64,000 bases of DNA, from positions 22,642,707-22,706,706 of the forward strand of contig NW_024467121.1 of assembly GCF_017591425.1 (NCBI RefSeq), written 5' to 3'. Under the pieces are notes generated by a model. It did no database searches, was not told the DNA's origin, and saw only the letters and a program-made list of their open reading frames with translations. A program made the translations under genes and the position numbers. Origin of the DNA: Ochotona curzoniae (lineage: Eukaryota > Chordata > Mammalia > Lagomorpha > Ochotonidae). Positions 10,989 to 20,825 of this stretch are shown piece by piece (the first letter of the stretch is position 1; each line of letters opens with the position of its first letter).

Positions 10989-11262
10989 GGGGCAGGTGTT
11001 TGGCACAGTGGATCAGATGCTGTGCTGGATGGCACTGGAGAGTGCGGGTTTTTGTCCTGGCTCCACTTTCAGTTCCAGCTTCCTGTGAATTGTGCCACAG
11101 GGCCAGCAGGTGATGGCTCAAAGACCTGGGTCCCTGCCACCCACTTGGAAGGCTGCTGACTTTGGCCTTGCCCAGCCCTGGGTGTTGTCTGGAGAATGAG
11201 CCAGTAGGCAGCAGGTCTCTCTTGGTCAGTGTCTGTGTTCTCTCTTTCAAATGAGAAGGCCA
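10989..11262 (+). mobile_element. Old sense SINE
   Basis: Head 'gcaggtgtttggcacagtggatcagatgctg', middle 'ctggctccactttcagttccagcttcctg', tail 'gtctctcttggtcagtgtctgtgttctctctttcaaat'. Confidence 0.72.
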
Positions 11263-11526
11263 ATGACGTGAGGCTTTGGTGAGGAGTTTCCCACTTTGAC
11301 GTCCATGGAGGCAGGTCCTGGGCCTTTCCATGGAGCTTTCTTGGCAAGCAGAGCCCACAGTATATCCTCCACTGGGACTCCCCGTGGTGGAGGATCAATG
11401 CCTCCAGCTTTGTCAGAGCAGAGTGCTGACATGGAGTTGGGGAGTGGGGTGCGGGGAGTCCTGGCTGCACAGAAATGCAGGACACTGCATTCAAGCTGCT
11501 GCAGTCAGCGGAGGCTGCGGAGGCTG

Positions 11527-11806
11527 CGAGGTGCGGTGGGTTCAGCTGCCAGTTGGGCATACACTGCTCACAGCAGGGCGCCTGGGTTGGAGTCCTGGCC
11601 CTGCTTACAGTGCCAGCTTCCTGCTATGTGCCCCTGGGAGGCAGCAGCTCAGGGCTCAGGTGGGAGGCATCCTGCCAGCCCCACAGGAGGTCAGGATCGA
11701 GCTGCTTAGCACTGAGCTTTGGCCTGGCCCACCTTTGGCAGTCGTGGGCATTTCAGAGTGTGAACCAGTAGCTAGAAAATCTCTGGTCTTCTGTCTCTCT
11801 CTCTTT
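11527..11806 (+). mobile_element. Old sense SINE directly before repeat copy B
   Basis: Head 'aggtgcggtgggttcagctgcc', 'gttggagtcctggccctgcttacagtgccagcttcctgc' and tail 'gtgaaccagtagctagaaaatctctgg' then (tc)n. Its A-tail end is fused to the T-rich end of the next element. Confidence 0.7.
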
Positions 11807-11807
11807 T

Positions 11808-13250
11808 TTTAAAAATTTTGCTTTTTAAATGATGATTATATGGTTGATCAGGGTGGGAAGGATCGAGGTTTAGGGAAAATTGGGTGAACTCATTGCTTCC
11901 AGATTTGCTATTTCTTGTTTTTATTCCTGGGGGAAGGGGAGAGACAAAGGGGGAAACCACTCATGACTTTCCACACGTCCCAGTACCCAGGGATGAGGAA
12001 CTGCCACCTCATACCAGCCCAGAGTCTCCATGTGTACATATCCCGAGGGCTCTGTCCAAGTGGTTTGGACAGTTCTGAAATGCTGCTGATTTCACCGATC
12101 CAAGGATGATGTCGCCCTCCCAATGCCCATTGGTTCCATTCACTGAGATTTTTTGCTCTCGTTGTTTGTTTGGCTGGGGTGGTTGTCTAGTTAGTTCTGT
12201 TCTTCTTCTGCCACAGCAGCAAATGAGCTGTCATATCTCCTTTTACATCAGGGCCTATGCCTGCTGCTCTGCCTTTTTCATTAAGTAGAGTATGTTCTTG
12301 CAGGAGAGTCCTAGTACCTGGGCCAGGTATCCCAAGCCCCACAGAATCCCCCACCCTTGGGGCTCATGAACCTGACACCCACCTGCTAGGTGGGCCCTGA
12401 GCTAGGAGACCCAAGCTCCACCAGATCCCCCAGTCCTGAGGTTCATGAAATCAATACCCACCTAGAATCTGGCCCAATCAACTCACACCCCACTGGTTCC
12501 CCTGTCCCTGGGACTCAGAAACCCATCCCCCACCACACAGATGGGCCCCATGACCTGAGCCAAGCTAGCTGAGCCCTGTCAGATTCCCCTGTCGCTGGGA
12601 CTCATTGGGCCCAGGCTGGCATGACTCATCTTACTTTGGCATCCGCAGTCTTACTACATAGCCTGGCCTAGTCTAGTCTGTCCCCTGTGCCAGCTCCTGC
12701 TGGTGGGTGCTGCAGCCTATCCCAGCCCAGGATGTCCTGGTCCTAATGTGAACTGGCTGGTGTTGCAGCCTGATCTGGCTCCTCCTGCCCTCTGCCCTGG
12801 TTCTTAGGTCTGCCAGTGGATGCTGTGTCCTGGCCCAGACTCAGACCTGACCCACATGTATGCCTGCGGGTACTGTAACCTGGCATGGTCTGGGCTGCTC
12901 CTTGCCTTGCTTCTTGCGCTCTCCTGCAGAGGCTGTGTCCCAATGAAGGAGTTTCCCAAATTTTTCCATCAAGTCTCCTCCCAGTGGCAGTTCTCACGCA
13001 CACCAGTAGGTCGTAGGCCCAGATTGACTGTTTACCTCCTGTCCTGGCAAGAACAGTGGCCTTGCTCAACTGACCACATCCATTCTGGTTCTTGTTGGTT
13101 GTTGTAGCCCAGCGCTATCTGGTCCATGCCCAGACACAACTTTTACATAGTTCAGCGGGAGCCAAGACCTAGTCTGGCTTGTCTATACCAAAACTGGCTC
13201 TCATGAGTACCAGTGGGGGCTGGAGTCACTGGGTGAGGGCTGGATTGGTG
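11808..13250 (-). mobile_element. Unrecognised retroelement, copy B, with private tandem array
   Basis: Same A-rich 3' end and same unique segment as copy A ('gaaatgctgctgatttcaccgatccaaggatga'). Unlike A and C it carries, at 12330-12612, about 3.5 tandem units of roughly 80 bp ('caagccccacagaatcccccac...ggggctcatgaacc'). After that it rejoins the shared GC-rich body: 12840-13230 aligns with 8880-9230 and with 63590-63960. Confidence 0.72.
12330..12612. repeat. About 80 bp tandem repeat within copy B
   Basis: Units share 'cc(a/t)gtc(c/g)ctggg(g/a)ctca(t/g)' and 'acccacc' blocks. Unit starts are near 12330, 12409, 12478 and 12565. Divergence between units is substantial, so this is an old minisatellite-like expansion. 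Confidence 0.6.
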
Positions 13251-13453
13251 AGACAGAATGGGCTTTTTGTTAAAGTGTGGTAGCAAAATCATACGTGCCT
13301 ATACGCATGAAGTCACACTCTTGAATTTGGCACTGTCCACTAGGCCTTCCTGCCATGAAGAAAGCATTCCACACCTGCCCATTCAAATATAGTTGCATCT
13401 ATCCACGAGGGGCTACCGAGTGCATGCACTATGGACAGTCACTCTGAGGAACT
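13251..13453. other. Unassigned spacer
   Basis: Short non-repetitive stretch between retroelement copy B and the next SINE; nothing recognised. Confidence 0.4.
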
Positions 13454-13775
13454 GAATTTTTAAATTATTGGTGATTTGTTTGAAAGGCAGAAAGAAAGTT
13501 GGATAAATTCATAGCAGTCTTCCATCTGTTGGTTCACTCTCCCAAATGTCCTGAGCAGCCAGAGCTGGGTGGGGCTGAAACCAGGAGCCTGGCACTCACT
13601 CTAGGACTCCCAAGGCAGTGGCAGGGATCCAAGGGCCTGAGCCTTAACCTGCTACCTCCCAAGGTGTGCAATAGCAGGAAGTGGGGCTGGCAGTGGGGCT
13701 GGCACTGGGATTCAGGCCACCGAGAGGGGTTGCAGGTCGCTCAGGGAGACACTATGCCAAATGCTCACCCCTGGG
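13454..13775 (-). mobile_element. Old SINE, antisense
   Basis: 'tgtttgaaaggcagaaagaaagttgg', 'cttccatctgttggttcactctcc' and 'gggctgaaaccaggagcc' identify it. A short tandem 'ggggctggcagtggggctggcactggg' lies at 13682-13708. Confidence 0.7.
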
Positions 13776-13849
13776 ATTTGTAGCTTTACTTAATTTGAAG
13801 TCGTTCAAATTTAAAAAGAGCTACACACATCAGATAGCACTTAAAAAAA

Positions 13850-14162
13850 AAAAGGCTTATTTATTTTTAATGAAAGGCAGATTTACAGAGAAAAGAAGAG
13901 ATAAAAAGAGAGAAAGATCTATCCATTGGTTCATTTCCCAAGTGGTTGCAATGTCCGGAGTTGAGCCAATCTGAAGCTGGGAGCCAGGAGCTTCCTCTGG
14001 GTCTCCCACATGGGTGCAAGTACCCAAGGGCTTGGGCTATCCTCTGCTGCTTTCTCAAGCCATCATCAGGGAGCTGAATTGGAAGTGGAGCTGTCAGGGC
14101 GTGAATAGGGGCCCACATAGGATGTCAGTGTTTAGAGGTGAAGGATTAGTTTGTTGAGCCAA
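13850..14162 (-). mobile_element. CSINE, intermediate age
   Basis: Tail 'ggcttatttatttttaatgaaaggcagatttacagag', complete middle, and a head that decays to 'gtttgttgagccaagg'. Confidence 0.85.
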
Positions 14163-15759
14163 GGTGGAGGGTTAGCTGCGGTGGAGGTGGAGCTGTGGCA
14201 CCAGCCCCAAGACCTCACAGTTTTGTAAAGAAAACATAGCCTGAAGGCTTCCCAGGTCCCAAACATCTCTGCTGTCAGGACAGGGCTATGATAGAGAGGT
14301 ATTGTCTTGAAAAATGTGACACATCTAAATGATAAATAAGTAAGCCGTGAATCTGCTGGTGGGGAGAAAGGACGTCAGTTACCCGTCTGTAAACCACTCA
14401 GCTAAGGACCTGGTGCAAAGACAACAATGTATGGCATTTAAAAGGAAAACGTGACAGTTCTTCCAAAAGTAGGATCTTACCAAGCAAAAATTTGGTGCCA
14501 AATAGAAGGATGCTTTGGGAGATTGTGGGACTAGTAGATCAAAAGCAGTTATGGCTGCCATGACAGGGGCTTGGGTTAGCCTGAGAAACCCATCTTGCTA
14601 ATGCCACCTGTTGTCATTTGCCAAAAACATTCCTGACAAACCAGGAGAAGCCCCAACTCCCTTTACTCAGGCACACACCGTGCCCTGTAGGCCTTCCCTG
14701 GGGCGTGTAGCCCTGACTACAGGATAGAATCAGTCTTGGAATCGAACATTGCTACCTGGACCCCGTCCATAGAAATTCTGATCTAATTCTAGCAGACCCC
14801 AGGCTGGGGCCAGATCCCAAATGAGTTGGATCCCCACTGGATGATTCTGAGCTATCGCCAAGGGACAAGGCAAAGCTGAGGTTCCAGCTCCCCGGGTTTG
14901 CTAATGGCATCAGGTGAGACCCTCTCAAACCTATGCTTCAATCAAAAGTCAGGAGAATCCCAGTTTTATTTTACTTTACCCTCCTCGTTTACCTTAAGGA
15001 AACTCGCAAGTACTTAGCTAATTTTGAATTTTGAACACATTGAGGAAGTCCGCACTGCAGATGTTTGGAAAGGCGAAGGTGATTTTTCCCAGGGCCTCCC
15101 GGGCTGCTGTGCCAGCGGTCATTTTCACAAGGGCAACTGGTGATTTGTGATGTGGAAGACAACGCACAGGGCCAGGTGGCGGGGCGGGAGGCGGGTGCTG
15201 TCTCTCTCCAGGCGTCGGGACGGACTGCAGTTTTCAAGGCTAATGATGTGAATTCCATCAGTGAGTACCGAGGGGAGGAAAAGCACAAGATGAGAAACTG
15301 ACAAAACACAGATGAAAAAAGAGCCAAGAGGAGCAGGAGCCGACGAGGCGTGGGGCTGCACGGTTTCCGCTGTTTCCCCGAGGGCCGGGCACACCTGGCG
15401 GCTGGCCGATCGGCTGTGCAATTGGCAGCACTTGTGAGCGAGCCTCACCCCTGTGACTTTCCTGTCACATACTTGTCACCCAGGAAGGCCCTGGGAGTCT
15501 AGGAGGAGACAGACCCCAGTGGCCTGGAGAGGTGGAGGGTCCTGTCTTCTGGAAGTCAGTGCTGTTCCACAGCTTGAACCTGACCCAGAGCAGAACTCTT
15601 GCTTCCATGGAAACAGTGAGCACTCAGCCTGTGTGTTTTTGATAATGAACCAGTGTGTCTTTTCCATCACCAGTGAGAGCCTTGCCCACTCAAGGACCGG
15701 AACCGCCTTACACCTTTTCTCAAAACCACTAAGAATACTTACCCTGCCCTCCCTCCCCT
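14163..15759. other. Unassigned DNA
   Basis: The longest repeat-poor stretch of the first third. The part 15150-15430 has more CpG than its surroundings (for example near 15180-15190 and 15340-15410), but the antisense frames across it (14989-15448) show no recognisable domain. Not called as a gene. Confidence 0.45.
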
Positions 15760-15950
15760 CCTGCCCCAGTAACAGCCAGGGATGGGTGGGGCTGAAGCTG
15801 GGAGCTGGGAACTCCAGGTTTCTCATGTGAGTGGCAGGAACCCAACTACTTGAATCTCCATCTGATGCCTCCCAGACCTGCACTGGTAGGAAGGTGGGGT
15901 CTGCTGGGAATTGAACCCAGGCTCTCTGATGGAATGTGTGTGGCTGTTGC
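15760..15950 (-). mobile_element. Old SINE fragment
   Basis: 'agccagggatgggtggggctgaagctgggagctgggaactcc' to 'gctgggaattgaacccaggctctctgatg' is the antisense middle-to-head of an old SINE. The tail third is missing. Confidence 0.6.
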
Positions 15951-15960
15951 TACTGCTGCT

Positions 15961-16606
15961 TTTAAATGATTTAGTTATTTGAAAGACAGACTGATAGAGA
16001 TGACAAAGAGATTATTTATTTTATTTTTTTTAAAGATTTGTTTTTATTGCAAAGTCAGATATACAGAGAGGTAGAGAGAAAGAGAGGAAGATCCTCTGTC
16101 TAATGATTCACTCCTCAAGTGGCCACAATGGCTGGAGCTGAGCTGATCAGAAGCCAGGAGCCTCTTCTGGGTCTTCCATGCGGGTGCAGGGCAAGGCTTT
16201 GGGCTGTCCTCGACTGCTCTCCCAGGCCACAAGCAGGGAGCTGGATGGGAAATGGGGCCACCGGGATTAGAACTGGTGCCCATATGGGATCCTAGCTCGT
16301 TCCAGGTGAGAACTTTAGCTGCTAGGCTACCACACCATGCCCGAGAGATTTCTTATTTGCTGGTTCACTCTTCCAGTGTGCTCAATAGCTGGGGCTGGGT
16401 CAGCCAAAGCCAGGAGACTGGAACTCAATTTGAGTCTCCCACATGAGTAGCAGAGGGCCAAGTGCCTGGACCCTCCACTGCTTTCTCAGATGCATCAGCC
16501 AGGAGCTAGATCAGAAGTAGAGCAGCCAGGACTTGAACCAGAGCTCATGTGGGATGCTTGTGTCACAGGTGGCGGCCCCACCTGCTGCATCATGAGGCCA
16601 GCTATG
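15961..16606 (-). mobile_element. Old SINE split by a young CSINE
   Basis: Outer pieces 15961-16013 and 16344-16606 join into one old antisense SINE ('gaaagacagactgatagagatgacaaagAGATT' + 'tcttatttgctggttcactc'). The 7 bp AGATT-containing junction is duplicated around the inner insertion. Confidence 0.82.
16014..16343 (-). mobile_element. Young CSINE inserted in an old SINE
   Basis: Flanked by the TSD AGAGATT (16007-16013 and 16344-16350). Near-consensus sequence from 'atttttattgcaaagtcagatatacagag' to 'ctaccacaccatgcccg'. Confidence 0.92.
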
Positions 16607-16684
16607 AATGTGGGGGAGTGGCTTAATGGTTAGGCCAAACACACACCCAGAAATGAGATTTTTCTCACAACTGAGTCGTTCAGA

Positions 16685-17304
16685 GTTTTACTTACTTACT
16701 TTTATCTGACAGGGTCAGTGACAGAGTGAGATAGAGCTCTTCCATCCATTGCCCAAATTCCTGCAATAGCTGGGGCTGGGCCAGGCTGAACCCAGAAGCT
16801 ATGTCCTCTATCTTTTTTTTTTTTTAAGACTTATTTATTTTTATTGGAAAGTCAGATATACAGACAGGAGGAGAGACAAATATCTTCCATCTGCTGATTC
16901 ATTCCCCCAAGTGGCTGCAACAGCCAGAACTATACCAATCTGAAGCCAGGAGCTTCTTCCAGGTCTCCCACATGGATGCAGGGTCCCAGGCTTTAGGCCA
17001 TCCTCTACTGCTTTCCTAGGCCACAAGGAGGGAGCTGGAAGGGATAGAACTGGTGTCATGGGATCTCAGCACGTGCAAGATGAAGACTTTAGCCGCTATT
17101 CTACCATGCCGTGATCTAAGTACTCCATTTTCATCTCCCCTGTTAGTAGCAGGGCCCAAGCACTTGAGCACTATTGCGCACTGGCTCCCATGATGTGCAT
17201 CAGCTGGAAGCTGGATCAGAAGTGGAGGTGGGACTCAACCCCAGGCCCCCTGATGTGGGAAGCAGGTGTCCCAAGTGGCAGCTTAGCTGCTATACTATCA
17301 TGAA
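16685..17304 (-). mobile_element. Old SINE split by a second young CSINE
   Basis: Outer pieces 16685-16811 ('acttacttttatctgacagggtcagtgacagag...ggctgaacccag') and 17117-17304 ('gtctccc'-type block through 'ggactcaaccccaggccccctgatgtggg') complement each other as one element. Confidence 0.75.
16812..17112 (-). mobile_element. Young CSINE inserted in an old SINE
   Basis: T13 run then 'aagacttatttatttttattggaaagtcagatatacagac'. The head complement ends 'ctattctaccatgccgtg'. A clean TSD was not found. Confidence 0.88.
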
Positions 17305-17407
17305 AAGAAAAAGCCCAAATGTTGAGCCATAGACATATACAGACCAAGGGAAGGAAAAACAAAAACACCAACAAACAAGTATGTGAAAGGAAAACTAAAA
17401 ATCAGGA

Positions 17408-17650
17408 AGGGTGGCTCCTATATTGTGGTGCAGTGGGTTAAGCAGTCATCACGATCCCATGTAAGCGCAGATTGGAGTCCTGTCTGCTCCACTTTTGATC
17501 CAGCAGTCTTGTTGATGCTCCTGAGGAAACAGTAGGGCATGGCCCATATGCTTGGGCCTCTGCCACTTCTGTGGGAGACACACCAATGGAGTTCCAGGCT
17601 CGTGGCTTTGGTCTGGCCCAGTGAACCGACAGATAGAACCAATGATTGGC
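17408..17650 (+). mobile_element. Old sense SINE, tail lost
   Basis: 'attgtggtgcagtgggttaagcagtcatc' head, 'gagtcctgtctgctccacttttgatccagc' and 'gtgggagacacaccaatggagttccaggctcgtggcttt', then the similarity ends. Confidence 0.72.
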
Positions 17651-18206
17651 CATGGGATAGGTGGATAGAGAGGGTGCAGAGGATGAGAGGAAGCTGGGGT
17701 GGTGAAGAGACGGTGAAGTCTCTGTTTTGTAGGCCTGGAGACCTTGGAGATCTTGGTGGGGTCCTAGAGTTCTTGGGCATGGGCATTGGGGAGGAGGGGG
17801 TGGATGGATGGATACACCAAGAGTGAGTGTGGTGGGGCTGCAGATATGGCTCATCACATTGACCTTGCCATTGCAAGGTCAAGGACATCTAAGATGGCCA
17901 GGACAGAGGAGGGGACCACGGGTGTGCAGCTTGAGCTGACCAGTGCTCCTGCAAGCCAGATGAAATGCTTTGTCTTCATAAGGGAGTCACTCCTACACAA
18001 AACGTTTTCTGCCTGCAGGTGCCAGCAGCTTTGGTGGAATCAAAGCCACCCAGGACACCCCAGAGGCAAAAACACAAGAAGGAAGGCTGAGAAGAAGAGA
18101 GAGGAGTGAAGGAAGAACCTGGTTTTACGCTGAGTGCTGCATTTATGCTCTTGACTGTTTGCCTGCATCTTCCACTGGGTAATCGTTTATAAGCAATGGA
18201 GGAATG
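17651..18206. other. Unassigned DNA
   Basis: No gene recognised. It contains a short (TGGA)n run at 17802-17814 and a perfect 8 bp stem, 4 base loop hairpin at 17861-17880 (GACCTTGC/GCAAGGTC) with no T-run or other context to suggest function. Confidence 0.4.
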
Positions 18207-18271
18207 AATTTTCTTTTTAAAATTTATTTTAAAATTTAAAAAAGGAATTTTCTTTTTAAAATTTATTTTAT
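18207..18271. repeat. 26 bp direct duplication at a SINE tail
   Basis: 'gaattttctttttaaaattt' plus six more bases occurs at 18207-18232 and again at 18246-18271, so the CSINE tail junction has been duplicated. Confidence 0.75.
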
Positions 18272-18568
18272 TGGAAGGCAGACTTAAAGATATAAGGAGA
18301 GACAGAAAGATCTTCCATATGCTGGCTTACTCCTCAACTGGCCGCAATGGCCAGAACTGTACTGATCCGAAGCCAGGAGTCAGGAGCTTTTTCCGGGTCC
18401 CCTGTGTGCTTCAGGGTTCCAAGGCTTTGGGCCATCCTCCACTCTTTCCCAGGCCACAAGCAGGGAGCTGGATGAGAAGTGGAGCTTCTGGAATATGTAC
18501 CAGTGCCCATATTGGGGTCTTGGCACTTGGAAATGGGAGATTACCAGTTGAATTATTGTGCCAGGTCT
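18247..18568 (-). mobile_element. CSINE, intermediate age
   Basis: 'ttattggaaggcagacttaaagatataaggagagacag' to 'ttattgtgccaggtctg'; all main blocks are present. Confidence 0.86.
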
Positions 18569-18579
18569 GAATGATTCTT

Positions 18580-18897
18580 TTATTTTAAAAATTACTTTTT
18601 ATTTGAAAGGCAGAGTTAAAGAGAGGGGAGAGAAAGAGGGACAGAGAGATCTTCTGACCACTGCCTCACTACTGAAATGACCACAATAGCTGAGGGTGGG
18701 TCAGATTGAAGCTTGGATATTCTTCCTTGTCTCCCACATGGGTGCAGGAGCCCAAGCATTTGACTTTGACTGCTTTTCCAGCTGTATTAGCTGGGAGCTG
18801 GATGGGAAATAGAGCAGCTGGGACTTGAACTGGCACCACTCGGGGATGCTGGTGTCACAGGTTGTCTCAACTCATGCACTGAGGATGCTGTGCCTGG
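18580..18897 (-). mobile_element. Old CSINE
   Basis: 'atttgaaaggcagagttaaagagagg' tail, 'gggtcagattgaagcttgg' and 'gctgggacttgaactggcaccactcggggatgctggtgtcacagg'. Confidence 0.8.
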
Positions 18898-18961
18898 AAA
18901 ACCAACTGTCCCTTTATTGGGCCTCAAAAGAATTTGCTGAGTTTGTTTTGTGGTAGACACT

Positions 18962-19300
18962 AATTTTTTTTTTGGTAAAGATTTATTTATTTTTATTGAA
19001 AGGTGGATATACAGAGAGGAGGAGAGACGGAGAGGAAGAATCTCCGTCCGATGGCTCACTCCCCAAGTGACCACAGTGGCTGGAGCTGAGCCAATCTGAA
19101 GCAGGAGCCAGAAGCTCTTCCGGGTCTCCCACGTAGGTGCAGGGTCCCAAAGCTTTGGGCAGTCTTCAACTGCTTTCCCAGGCCACAAGCAGGGAGTTGG
19201 ATGGGAAAGCAGGGCCGCCGGGATTCGAACCAGCAGCCATATGGGATCCCAGGTGTGCAAGGCAAGGACTTTAACCACTGCACTATTGTGCTGGGCCCTG
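18962..19300 (-). mobile_element. Young CSINE with a clear TSD
   Basis: TSD TAGACACT at 18954-18961 and 19304-19311, extendable to 11 bases with one mismatch. Sequence includes 'cggagaggaagaatctccgtccgatgg' and 'gattcgaaccagcagccatatgggatccc'. Confidence 0.93.
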
Positions 19301-20461
19301 TGCTAGACACTTGTAAGTGAGGGGTAAGGAGGGGTACATCCTGTGCCAGGATAGGCAGGTAAAGGAGAGGTGTAAGTGTATATCCTGAGGGAGGGATAGG
19401 CAGGCATACCAAGCCCCCTTCTTGGGGTGGGACCAACCTAGGCAAGCTTCCTGTGTCCACTGAAATATTCATCCTTGCTTTGCATAAGGCTGCTGCCTGG
19501 CTGTCCTTTCCCAGGCACCTGCAGAGGTCAGCTCTTCACTGCCTGGGAGAGTCAGCTATCTTGTCTCCCTCTTGCTGCAACCATCTCAAGTACATTCCCA
19601 TACTGTTTGCGGTGAAGGTAGTATGGGGTGCCAGTTAGCATTTTACTGCCTGTCACTCCTTTTCCCTGACGGGACAGCCATACAGGCAGCCTAGGGATCT
19701 GATAGATTTGGCTTGGTAGGAAGGGATGTTGGCCCTTGGGGAGTCACTTCACTTCTCTGTTGAATGGTGTACTTGTTTACATTTTTTTTTTTATAAAGCT
19801 ACAAGATGCTCAAGTGAAAAAAAAAAAAGGTAGTTGGCATTGTTTTGTTATCTTTACAGAAAAAAACAGCAAGTGAGTACAAGCAGGGCATGTAGGCACA
19901 GTGGAAGGAGAGAGAGAGAGAGAGAGAGAGAGCTTTTTGTTAAGATCAAGTGGAAAGAGAGGAGAGGGAGGAAGAGTTACGTTCTGGGTGGAAGAAGATG
20001 ATCCTAAATAACGCAGGTCTCAGAGGAGCCAGCTATCCTAGGCTGAGTCCCATAAACATCAAGCTGGAAGAAATAGGGGAGGGAAAGCTAAGGTTCATTG
20101 CTGAAAGACACTTCTCTCTCTTAGCCCATGTGGGAGGGCATGCTTTTCTAGCATGGAGAGGAATAGAATTCAGCTTGGCCCTGTCAGAGCCTGAGATGGA
20201 ACACCATGACTCACTGCCTGAGATGCACCTGCTATGATGCTCGCCCGTCTCTTACCAATAGGCTACACTGCTTAAGAGGAGCTCATGTGAGGCAGAGGTT
20301 ACCATTATTTTCATTTAAATGCATAGCTTGTTTCTATCTGCCATAACTTCAGAGATTTCTTCCCCCCCTGCAAATAATAGTAATAAAAACCGTTATTGTT
20401 TTCTTCAAGAATCACCTTTCCAAAATATTTGTTAATCTTAGTATTTTTCACAATGTTCAAG
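19301..20461. other. Unassigned DNA with simple repeats
   Basis: No gene recognised. Holds a T11 run (19780s), an A12 run (19818-19829) and a (GA)n microsatellite at 19908-19932. The segment 20340-20460 is AT-rich and may be decayed L1 3' sequence continuing into the next feature. Confidence 0.45.
19908..19932. repeat. (GA)n microsatellite
   Basis: About 12 uninterrupted GA units, not part of a recognisable SINE tail. Confidence 0.9.
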
Positions 20462-20818
20462 TTTCTTTTTTTTTTTTTTATTCCTAGGGAATCCTTACCT
20501 ATTCCATTTCACCCCATCACTGCACACCTCTGAGGTAGGCAACCACTATTTACTATCTCTATGGATTTGCCTATTCTAGACACTTCATATAAATGGAATT
20601 ATAGGGTATGTGGACTTATGTGGCTGGCTTCTTTCACTTAGCATGTTTTAAGATTCATTCACATTGTATACTGTTCATTAGTATTGTGGAATGAGAATTC
20701 ACTATACAGATAAAGCAGTTTGCATTCACTACTTTTTCAGTTGATATTTCAGTTGGTTCTATTTTATGGTCATTACAAATAACATTGGTATAAGCAATGA
20801 CAAAGGTAACTCTTGGTG
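20462..20818 (-). mobile_element. Old L1 3' UTR fragment
   Basis: The plus strand reads 'tctatggatttgcctattctagacacttcatataaatgg...ctggcttctttcacttagcatg', which is the antisense of a conserved mammalian L1 3' end seen in many old L1 families. No ORF2 part is attached. Confidence 0.75.
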
Positions 20819-20825
20819 AGAATAT

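Noticed and set aside
12330..12612. CRISPR-like array
   Set aside because: Units are tandem and diverged with no constant repeat/unique spacer alternation, and the DNA is mammalian.
17861..17880. 8 bp perfect hairpin as a regulatory site or terminator
   Set aside because: Short, isolated and without context; such hairpins are expected by chance in 64 kb.
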